A stretch of DNA of 11,800 bases, taken from contig JAFYNU010000436.1 in assembly GCA_017547975.1 (NCBI GenBank), positions 1 to 11,800 of the forward strand, given 5' to 3'. Shown here one piece after another: positions 1-5,680 of this stretch. Numbering within the stretch: position 1 is the stretch's first letter; each line of letters opens with the position of its first letter. Position numbers and translations under genes: made by a program. Source of the stretch: Clostridia bacterium. GTDB lineage: Bacteria > Bacillota > Clostridia > Oscillospirales > QAMX01. The notes under the pieces were generated by a model. That model was given only the letters and a program-made list of their open reading frames with translations, did no database searches and had not been told where the DNA came from.

Positions 1-1
1 C

Positions 2-1177
2 CACTACTTTACCGATCTCCAAAAGGTTACCCTGTGGATGGACTACATGCGTCACTTCTCCAAACGTCCCTTTTGGAATACCGAGACCCAGGCTTGCTGG
101 AATGGCTCCACCCAGATGGGTCATGCCATGCAGGACGAGGGCTTTGTGTATATGAACACCTGGCTTCCTGTCATGCTGGGAGGCGAAGCCAATCTTTACT
201 GGCTCTGGCGCACCCATTGGGCAGGTCACGAGCTGATGCACGGTGCGGTCCTGGATACCTCGGGACGTTACACCTACGCCAATGGGGAAATCCGGAAAGC
301 ATCGGCTGAATTCCAAAAGGTGGCCGATTTCCTGCCCGATTACAAGGTGAAAAGTGATACCGCCCTTCTGTTTACCTCCCTGAACTGGAATATCAAGCTG
401 ACTCAGGATATCAATGCCGCTATCAAGAATGAATACGGCTTTGTGGAGGATTTCTACAAGGCACTTCTCAAATCGGGCATCCACCCCGACGTGATCGATG
501 CGAAGGAAGAGCTTTCAAACTACAAGCTGATCTTTACCCCCACTGCCTATACTCTGGACGAACATGACTTCCCCCGGCGGATGGCCGAATGGGTGAGAGA
601 AGGCGGCGTGTGGGTGGTTGGGCCCATGACCGATATCCGAACCAGGATTGGTACCAAATATAAGACCTCTCCCTATGGATCCTTGGAAAAGATTATCGGG
701 GCACACCTTGACTATATCCTCCCGGATGATGCGGGCAAGGTGGAGCTTACAAACGAGGAAGGTAACGTCGCCCACGGCAGTGCCATTTACGAGCTCTTCG
801 GAAAGGGCGATTTTGAACCCTGGCTTACCGTAACAAAGGGGCACTCCGCCCTGATTGGTAAGTGTCCCGTATTTGCAAAGCAGCTGGGGAAAGGCTGGGT
901 CGTCATGCTGGGAACTCTGCCGGAGGAAGCCGAGCTTGCAAGAATCATCAAAAGGGCGGCACTCCTTGCCGATGCCAAGGTCTACGACGTGGACGATGGT
1001 ATTATGGTGACCGAGAGAGTTTCAGGTGAGGATACGCTTTATCTGGTGGCTTCGGTTGGCGGAAAGACCGGTGAATTCCGCTTTGAGGGAGATTACGAGG
1101 ACATTCTGCAGGGAACAGTCCATCAGGATGGGCTGAAACTGGCTCCCTACGAACTGTATATTTTGAAAAAGGCGTAA
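2..1177 (+). CDS. GH42 beta-galactosidase, C-terminal part (5' end outside window)
   Basis: The reading frame is open from base 2, so the gene enters from the left; 391 residues are visible of a family that usually has about 650-690. The family hydrolyses terminal beta-galactosides inside the cell. The fragment starts late in the TIM barrel. The motif WNTETQACWNG carries the expected nucleophile Glu (codon 83-85), and the following stretch (MNTWLPVMLGGEANLYWLWRTHWAGHELMHGAVLDTSGR) matches the GH42 pattern of a Trp/Arg-rich strand followed by H-G-A. Then comes the trimerisation (glutamine-amidotransferase-like) domain, from about ALLFTSLNW through YKLIFTPTAYTLDE and GGVWVVGPMTD, and a small C-terminal beta domain ending ELYILKKA. 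The acid/base Glu lies upstream of the window and cannot be checked. A hairpin terminator follows the stop, so this gene ends its own transcription unit. Substrate specificity cannot be read from this fragment. Confidence 0.9.
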   Translation, partial: HYFTDLQKVTLWMDYMRHFSKRPFWNTETQACWNGSTQMGHAMQDEGFVYMNTWLPVMLGGEANLYWLWRTHWAGHELMHGAVLDTSGRYTYANGEIRKASAEFQKVADFLPDYKVKSDTALLFTSLNWNIKLTQDINAAIKNEYGFVEDFYKALLKSGIHPDVIDAKEELSNYKLIFTPTAYTLDEHDFPRRMAEWVREGGVWVVGPMTDIRTRIGTKYKTSPYGSLEKIIGAHLDYILPDDAGKVELTNEEGNVAHGSAIYELFGKGDFEPWLTVTKGHSALIGKCPVFAKQLGKGWVVMLGTLPEEAELARIIKRAALLADAKVYDVDDGIMVTERVSGEDTLYLVASVGGKTGEFRFEGDYEDILQGTVHQDGLKLAPYELYILKKA

Positions 1178-1186
1178 TCTGCAAGC

Positions 1187-1221
1187 ATCCCCCTTTGCCA
1201 TGCGGCAAGGGGGGATATTTT
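1187..1221 (+). terminator. Intrinsic terminator after the GH42 gene
   Basis: A 13-bp stem (ATCCCCCTTTGCC paired with GGCAAGGGGGGAT, one G-T wobble) closes a 4-base ATGC loop and is followed by ATTTTA. It begins 10 bases after the GH42 stop codon. The T tract is short, but the stem is long and GC-rich. It resembles the terminator at 3919-3953 in its ATCCCCCTT/AAGGGGG arms. Confidence 0.85.
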
Positions 1222-1257
1222 ACGTGAAGAAAGAGCCGCCGGTGGGGAAACCGGGCA

Positions 1258-1286
1258 TTGACAAGCAGGAGTGCATCCTGTATAAT
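1258..1286 (+). promoter_or_regulatory. Perfect-consensus sigma-A promoter for the DUF4091-MDR unit
   Basis: TTGACA at 1258-1263 and TATAAT at 1281-1286 are separated by exactly 17 bases. Transcription should start near 1293, giving a leader of about 60 bases before the ATG at 1352. The spacer holds an inverted repeat CAGGA-N5-TCCTG (1266-1280) that could be an operator. A full-consensus promoter for a catabolic gene is unusual unless a repressor holds it down. No regulator gene is in the window. Confidence 0.85.
1266..1280. promoter_or_regulatory. Inverted repeat in the promoter spacer, possible operator
   Basis: CAGGA, five bases, then TCCTG form a short dyad that lies inside the 17-base spacer between the -35 and -10 boxes. 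A repressor bound here would block RNA polymerase. The arms are only 5 bp and no second copy of the complete dyad was seen, so chance is possible. Confidence 0.3.
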
Positions 1287-1351
1287 GGCCGTAAAAGCAA
1301 TATCCATTTTCGAAATCCCAAATGAATTTTAGCTGTAAAAGGAGAAAGCTT

Positions 1352-2881
1352 ATGCGTTACACCTGTGTGGATACAGCCGAATTTTTGTACCCGGATATTA
1401 CCGAGTATCAAAGCGGAGGGGATACCGTAAAAATTCTGACACCCCGGGGATCCTATGCCTGCGCCCAGATTTTGTTTTCGGAGGTGCCGGGAACGACTTT
1501 GAAGGTGTCCTTTGAAGGATGGAATCCCGAACTTTATGAAATGGTTCCCGTATACGTGGAAAAGAACCAGTTCCTGGACGAAAGCAATTCGGCACCCCAT
1601 ATTCCCGAACGGGTGGCACCCTACTATCTGTACGATTGCCTGAAACCCTCGGAAGGAAGCGTCAAGGTGGGGGGAAACGGCGTTTGTGCCATCTATCTTT
1701 CCCAACCCATTCCCGCCGATGCCCAGACGGGGACCGTCTGCGGCAAGGTGATTGCAGGGGAGACGGAGATTCCTGTGGAGCTGGAAGTGAGCCCGGTCAC
1801 CGTCCCCGGCGAAACGCTGACCATGATCCAGGGATACAATCAGAACTGCGTTTGCCAGTATCATGGGGTAGAGGAAGGGACACCGGCCTTTGAGGCGCTG
1901 GATACCGCCTATCTCAAAATGCTTCGCCGTATGCACCAGAATATGCTCTACTGTCCCGGCCCCAACGTCACCGATTTGGGTGACAATCGGTACCAAATCA
2001 CCTTTGCCGACATGGAAGCCTTTATGACGAAGGCCATCTCTCTGGGATATGAGTGCTTCAATTGGGGACTTGGCTTCCGCCGCAGCTGGAAGGAATCGGC
2101 GATTCTGATTCACGGCATGGAATCCATGAGCTTTGAATGCTACTGCTACCTGGCGCAAATGCTCCCTGCCCTGGAAGCGTTTTTGAAAAAGAAGGGATGG
2201 GTGGATCGCTTCCTTCTTGGGGTGGCCGACGAACCCAACGACGCCAATGCCATGGAATACCGGGCTCTTTGCGGCTTGATCCGCAAGCTTGCGCCCTCCC
2301 TTCGCCTGATGGATGCCATGTCCTTTGGCCCGGTCCACGGCGCCATCGATGTGTGGATCCCCCTGAATAAGGAGTACCAGGATCATAAAACCGAGATCGA
2401 TACCTTCCGCCATTATGGAGACGAGATCTGGTATTATGATTGTTGTGTCCCCCGGGGCGGCAAAACCATCAACCGCTATATGGACTACGCCCTCCTGGCG
2501 ACCAGGTATCACTTCTGGGCATCCTACCGTTACGACCTGACGGGATATCTCCATTGGGCGGCGGTGAACTACCAGCCCGGACAGGATCCTTTCAAACAGA
2601 GCTGTCCCGAACATCACAACGCCGACTCGGTGACCTATCTGCCAGCGGGGGATACCCACGTGGTCTATCCGGGTGAGGGGGAACCCTGGATGTCGGTACG
2701 CCTGGAAGCTTACCGCGCCAGTGCCGAAGAGTACGAACTGCTTCGTGCCCTTGCGGCAAAGAATAAGGAAATGGCCGACGCCATCTGTACCTCGGTTTGC
2801 CGGGAATTTGATGACGTGGAATATGACGTCAAAGCCTTCCGTGCCGCCAGAAACCGGTTGATCCGGGCATTGGAAGATTAA
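1352..2881 (+). CDS. DUF4091 / GH123-like glycoside hydrolase
   Basis: This 509-aa protein belongs to the DUF4091 group related to GH123 beta-N-acetylgalactosaminidases, which use a neighbouring Asp-Glu pair with substrate-assisted catalysis. The pair is visible as D293-E294 in FLLGVADEPN, at the end of a barrel strand. The first ~140 residues look like a beta-sandwich. The TIM barrel starts near MIQGYNQNCVCQYHG, and the family's C-terminal signature (PAGDTHVVYPG...SVRLEAYRASAEEYELL) lies at about residues 429-462. No signal peptide is present, so it is cytoplasmic. The ATG at 1352 is chosen because AAAGGAGA (1338-1345) sits just ahead of it; the in-frame ATG at 1322 has no ribosome site. The MDR dehydrogenase follows after 16 bases in the same operon. 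Known GH123 activity is on GalNAc, but many DUF4091 members are uncharacterised, so the substrate is open. Confidence 0.85.
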   Translation: MRYTCVDTAEFLYPDITEYQSGGDTVKILTPRGSYACAQILFSEVPGTTLKVSFEGWNPELYEMVPVYVEKNQFLDESNSAPHIPERVAPYYLYDCLKPSEGSVKVGGNGVCAIYLSQPIPADAQTGTVCGKVIAGETEIPVELEVSPVTVPGETLTMIQGYNQNCVCQYHGVEEGTPAFEALDTAYLKMLRRMHQNMLYCPGPNVTDLGDNRYQITFADMEAFMTKAISLGYECFNWGLGFRRSWKESAILIHGMESMSFECYCYLAQMLPALEAFLKKKGWVDRFLLGVADEPNDANAMEYRALCGLIRKLAPSLRLMDAMSFGPVHGAIDVWIPLNKEYQDHKTEIDTFRHYGDEIWYYDCCVPRGGKTINRYMDYALLATRYHFWASYRYDLTGYLHWAAVNYQPGQDPFKQSCPEHHNADSVTYLPAGDTHVVYPGEGEPWMSVRLEAYRASAEEYELLRALAAKNKEMADAICTSVCREFDDVEYDVKAFRAARNRLIRALED

Positions 2882-2897
2882 GATAAGGAGAATAACC

Positions 2898-3911
2898 ATG
2901 GAAAACAAAAACATCATCTTCACTGCTCCGGGAATCGCCGAAGTGGTTAGCAAGGAAATGCCGGTGCTGGGTCCCGGCCAGGTGCTGGTTCGTATCATTA
3001 CCACCACCATCAGCGCCGGTACCGAACGGGCTAACCTGGTGGGCAATCCCAATGTCCGGGGTGTTATGGCTCCCGACGTATCCTTCCCCCGTCAGGTAGG
3101 ATATAGCGCCGGTGCCATTGTGGAAGCGGTTGGCGAGGGCGTGGAAAGTGTCAAGGTTGGTGACCGGGTTGCCTGCGGATGGACGGTACACGCCCAGTAT
3201 TGCGTCCTGCAGGAAAATCGGGTACACCTCCTGCCGGATGACGTCAGCTTTGCCGAAGCGGCGCTGGTGCACATCGTCACCTTCCCCATGGCCGCCATCC
3301 GGAAGTGCCGGCTGGAAATGGGGGAATCGGCCATTGTCATGGGCCAGGGTGTTCTGGGCATGATCGCCGTGGAACTCCTGCGAATTGCCGGTGCGGCACC
3401 CATCATTGCGGTGGACCCGGTGGCCGAGAAGCGGGTGCTGGCTCTGAAGAGAGGGGCCGACTACGCCCTGGATCCCTTTGCCCCCGACTTTGTGGAAACC
3501 GTTAAATCCCTCACCGGCGGCGGTGCCAAGGTGGCCATTGAGGTTACCGGTAGCGGTTCGGGTTTGGATATGGTGCTGGATTGCATGGCCCGATACGGGC
3601 GGATCGCCCTGCTTGGCTGCACCCGTGACCCCAACTTCACCATCGACTATTACCGCAAGGTGCATTGCCCCGGTATTACCCTGATCGGCGCCCACACCAA
3701 CGCCCGGCCGGTTTACGAATCCTCCGGCGGTTGGTGGACCGAAAAGGACGATTCGGAAGCCATCATTCGTTTGGTGGAGCTGGGTCGTTTGGACCTTGCT
3801 TCCCTGGTGGAGGAGACCTATTCTCCTGCCGAGGCGCCGGAAGTATACGACCGGCTTGCCAAAAATGCCGCATTCCCCATCGTACAGTTTGATTGGATCC
3901 GACTGGAATAA
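2898..3911 (+). CDS. Zinc-independent MDR-family dehydrogenase (alcohol/sugar oxidoreductase)
   Basis: This 337-aa protein is a medium-chain dehydrogenase/reductase. The N-terminal GroES-like domain has the motif TISAGTE (residues 37-43) and GYSAG (68-72). The Rossmann domain has G149-Q-G-V-L-G154 and D173 at the end of the second strand (AVDP), which suggests NAD rather than NADP. The usual catalytic zinc Cys is replaced by Ser39, and the four-Cys structural-zinc loop is absent, as in the SAGTE subgroup often annotated zinc-binding dehydrogenase from overall homology. The ribosome site AAGGAG (2884-2889) precedes the ATG. It is translated right behind the DUF4091 glycosidase, so oxidation of a hydroxyl on the released sugar or aglycone is a reasonable inference. 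The exact substrate is not readable. A strong terminator follows the stop. Confidence 0.85.
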   Translation: MENKNIIFTAPGIAEVVSKEMPVLGPGQVLVRIITTTISAGTERANLVGNPNVRGVMAPDVSFPRQVGYSAGAIVEAVGEGVESVKVGDRVACGWTVHAQYCVLQENRVHLLPDDVSFAEAALVHIVTFPMAAIRKCRLEMGESAIVMGQGVLGMIAVELLRIAGAAPIIAVDPVAEKRVLALKRGADYALDPFAPDFVETVKSLTGGGAKVAIEVTGSGSGLDMVLDCMARYGRIALLGCTRDPNFTIDYYRKVHCPGITLIGAHTNARPVYESSGGWWTEKDDSEAIIRLVELGRLDLASLVEETYSPAEAPEVYDRLAKNAAFPIVQFDWIRLE

Positions 3912-3918
3912 ACAGAAA

Positions 3919-3953
3919 ATCCCCCTTCCGCATTGCGGAAGGGGGATGCTTTT
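3919..3953. terminator. Bidirectional terminator between convergent genes
   Basis: A perfect 13-bp stem (ATCCCCCTTCCGC with GCGGAAGGGGGAT) closes a 3-base loop at 3932-3934. TTTTA follows on the plus strand and, read on the minus strand, ATTTTCTGTTT follows. It can end both the MDR unit and the lipoprotein gene, whose stop is at 3966. Confidence 0.9.
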
Positions 3954-3965
3954 ATGTAGGGGATG

Positions 3966-4514
3966 TTATTCGATAACCACCTTGCTGATGGAGGTGCAGG
4001 AATCGAAATCGCTGATGGAAGAGGCGGCGTAAATACCAACGAAGGTTTTGGAGTCGAAGGGAAGCTCGGTCTTGTTCAGAATCCAACCGAGAACGACCTC
4101 GTCGCTCTGGAGGTATTCGCTCTCAACGGTGAAGGAGACTTCTTCATCGTAAAGGTTGGTGCCGTAGTAGGTGAGCTTGGTGGCGTTGGGAGCACCTACG
4201 TCTTCCAGGAATTCCTTCAGGGTGATGCCTTCCATGATGAAGCTGGTCTGAATCCAACCGGTGCCGTTGGTGCCCGGGTCACAGGAGCGGATCATACTGC
4301 CAATGATCTTGGTAAGCTCGTGAGCTTCGGCTTCTTCCCGGGTGTAGGTGGTGGCTTCGGCACCTTCTACTTCCAGGGACCAGGTAGTGGTTTCCAGGGT
4401 TAGAGCGGCTTCGGATTCGGCGGCGATCTGGTCGGGGGTTTTGCCGGTGCAGGATGCAAACAGGCAAACAAGCAGGCAAGCAAGGGATAGAATGGAAATC
4501 AGTCTTTTGCGCAT
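3966..4514 (-). CDS. Small lipoprotein with a possible molybdopterin-oxidoreductase-like fold
   Basis: This 182-aa protein starts MRKRLIS, has a hydrophobic stretch, and a Cys at residue 22 in LFASC, reading as a type II signal peptide (Phe at -3 is not ideal). It should therefore be anchored on the outer face of the membrane. The rest (TTTWSLEVEG, TYTREEAEAHELTKIIG, GITLKEFLEDVGAP, VSFTVESEYL, VVLGWILNKTELPF, SISKVVIE) follows the strand and helix order of the sulfite-oxidase-type molybdopterin-binding domain seen in some clostridial lipoproteins. Cys78 (RSCDPGTNGTGW) is near where such domains hold their metal Cys, but the core cofactor motifs are not clear. A role without cofactor is just as likely. 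The ribosome site GGAAGGAG precedes the ATG at 4514. The fold assignment is tentative; the lipoprotein call is firm. Confidence 0.75.
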   Translation of the reverse strand: MRKRLISILSLACLLVCLFASCTGKTPDQIAAESEAALTLETTTWSLEVEGAEATTYTREEAEAHELTKIIGSMIRSCDPGTNGTGWIQTSFIMEGITLKEFLEDVGAPNATKLTYYGTNLYDEEVSFTVESEYLQSDEVVLGWILNKTELPFDSKTFVGIYAASSISDFDSCTSISKVVIE

Positions 4515-4515
4515 G

Positions 4516-4526
4516 GAGATTCTCCT
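4516..4526 (-). promoter_or_regulatory. Self-complementary Shine-Dalgarno before the lipoprotein start
   Basis: On the minus strand the ribosome site reads GGAG-AAT-CTCC followed directly by C-free spacing into ATG at 4514. The four-base arms can pair around a three-base loop and hide the Shine-Dalgarno. The stem is short, so its effect is uncertain; the same design is found before the UroD-fold gene at 5661. Confidence 0.4.
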
Positions 4527-4548
4527 TCCAAAAATAAATATTAGTTAT

Positions 4549-4577
4549 ACTATAAACTATTGATATGAGAAATGCAA
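4549..4577 (-). promoter_or_regulatory. Candidate promoter of the lipoprotein gene
   Basis: On the minus strand TTGCAT (4577-4572), a 17-base spacer and TATAGT (4554-4549) lie in an AT-rich gap. The -10 matches 5 of 6 consensus bases and the -35 only 3 of 6. The rest of the 88-base gap (4515-4602) shows no clear terminator for the UroD-fold gene upstream, so read-through into the lipoprotein gene is also possible. Confidence 0.5.
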
Positions 4578-4602
4578 TAGGGAAGAGGAAAAATTGCAAA
4601 AA

Positions 4603-5661
4603 TTAGTCCACGTGCACGAGCCCATGGAATCCGCCCGGACGGGTGACGTGGGTTTCGGCGGCTTTCCGGGGGAAGGAGAGGATGGGAAGTCCCGAATCCA
4701 CCGTATTTTGGAAGATGATTTCCATATCGTTGAGCTCGGGCTGGGACATATTGATGCCAGTGAGTCCCGGGGTGGAGGTCAGGTCGGCAATGTAATGGTC
4801 ACCCCGACCGCAGAAGTGCATGGCACCCCCACCAAAATGCGCCAGGAGACGGGCATCGTAGGGTTTGGCGAATTCCCGGTAGAAGGCGGGGGACAGGTTC
4901 ATGGCGCTGTCACAGCGGATGAGGATACGGCCCCTGTGGCACAGGTTCCAATGGAAATTCATATCGGCCTCGCAGGGGAACATCCCAAACCACTTGTCCA
5001 GGAAATCGGTATAGGTATCGGTCACCAGGGACAGAACGTACCCAACAAAATCGGGTTCGTCGTACATGGAATAGAAGATTTCGCCGCCCCACAAAAGCTC
5101 GCAGATATCCAGGGGACCCTGGGTATCGGGATGATAGACGTGGACGTATTTTTGTACCTTGGGGTATTGGGAAAGGACTTCGGCGAAGATTTCCCCCATT
5201 TCAAACACGTTCCGTCCGAATCCGTTCATCAAGTCGGGTTTGCCCTTCATCAGAATTTCCCGGATCTTGTCGGTGTCGTTCAGGGAACGGGTGGTGGGGA
5301 GGGTGTTGGTCTCCCGGGGCATGACGAAGACTTCTGCCCCAAACAGGGAGGTCATGATGCCGGTGCCGTAGTTGGCGCGCACGGTGGGAAGCCCGCTGGG
5401 GGAGGAGAGTGCCTGGGAAACGCCGGCAAGCTGGCTGTAAAGCATCAGCTCGTAGTCGGCGATGGCATCGTTGATATTGACCGGGGTGATTTCCACGCCG
5501 GGTGTTGAGGTTGCCTTACGCTTGGGGGTGAAGATTTTGCCGGTGAATTCGCCCGCCAGGAAGGAACGCCATTGGGCCAGAAAATCCTCTTCCACCTGGG
5601 GGTCGATGCGCCGCTCAATATCTTCCAACAGAGCGATGGTTTTGGCACTGGGCTGATACAT
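4603..5661 (-). CDS. UroD-fold protein, MtaA/CmuA-like methyltransferase relative (not HemE)
   Basis: This complete 352-aa protein belongs to the uroporphyrinogen decarboxylase superfamily. Family features are RANYGTG (95-101), HPDTQGPLDICELLWG (177-192), the helix with YDEPDFVGYVLSLVTDTYTDFLDKWFG, the DSAMNLSPAFYREFAKPYDARLL segment from D251, and H282-F-C284-G. The HxC pair resembles two zinc ligands of corrinoid-linked methyltransferases such as MtaA, but no later Cys is present to act as the third ligand. The HemE N-terminal arginine motif (RQAGR) is missing, so a heme role is unlikely. It is cytoplasmic. AAGGAGG (5676-5670) precedes the ATG. It starts 19 bases after the 447-aa membrane protein and is probably cotranscribed with it. 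Methyl-group transfer is an inference from the family; substrate unknown. Confidence 0.8.
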   Translation of the reverse strand: MYQPSAKTIALLEDIERRIDPQVEEDFLAQWRSFLAGEFTGKIFTPKRKATSTPGVEITPVNINDAIADYELMLYSQLAGVSQALSSPSGLPTVRANYGTGIMTSLFGAEVFVMPRETNTLPTTRSLNDTDKIREILMKGKPDLMNGFGRNVFEMGEIFAEVLSQYPKVQKYVHVYHPDTQGPLDICELLWGGEIFYSMYDEPDFVGYVLSLVTDTYTDFLDKWFGMFPCEADMNFHWNLCHRGRILIRCDSAMNLSPAFYREFAKPYDARLLAHFGGGAMHFCGRGDHYIADLTSTPGLTGINMSQPELNDMEIIFQNTVDSGLPILSFPRKAAETHVTRPGGFHGLVHVD

Positions 5662-5676
5662 GGAGGGAACCTCCTT
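5662..5676 (-). promoter_or_regulatory. Shine-Dalgarno hairpin before the UroD-fold gene
   Basis: On the minus strand GGAGG (5674-5670), loop TTC and CCTCC (5666-5662) form a perfect 5-bp GC-rich inverted repeat, with the ATG starting at the very next base. Folding would hide the ribosome site, so translation may depend on ribosomes arriving from the upstream gene, whose stop lies 19 bases before this ATG. Confidence 0.5.
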
Positions 5677-5680
5677 GAAG

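Noticed and set aside
1308..1315. TTTCGAAA palindrome in the leader of the DUF4091 gene
   Set aside because: An 8-base palindrome that does not extend and has no second copy nearby is expected by chance in AT-rich leader sequence.
1322..1354. Upstream ATG as the start of the DUF4091 gene
   Set aside because: The ribosome site AAAGGAGA lies inside this extension and is correctly spaced for the ATG at 1352 instead.
1220..3052. 610-codon open frame on the minus strand
   Set aside because: It spans the terminator-promoter gap and runs opposite the DUF4091 and MDR genes; its translation shows no known motifs.
3963..4403. 146-codon open frame on the plus strand opposite the lipoprotein
   Set aside because: The minus-strand frame has a signal peptide, lipobox-type Cys, ribosome site and promoter; the plus frame has none of these.
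4594..5508. 304-codon open frame on the plus strand
   Set aside because: It is the antisense shadow of the UroD-fold gene, with a glycine/valine/histidine-rich translation and no ribosome site.
4603..5661. Calling the UroD-fold genes hemE
   Set aside because: Both lack the HemE N-terminal arginine motif and sit in glycan-degradation surroundings with no other heme genes.
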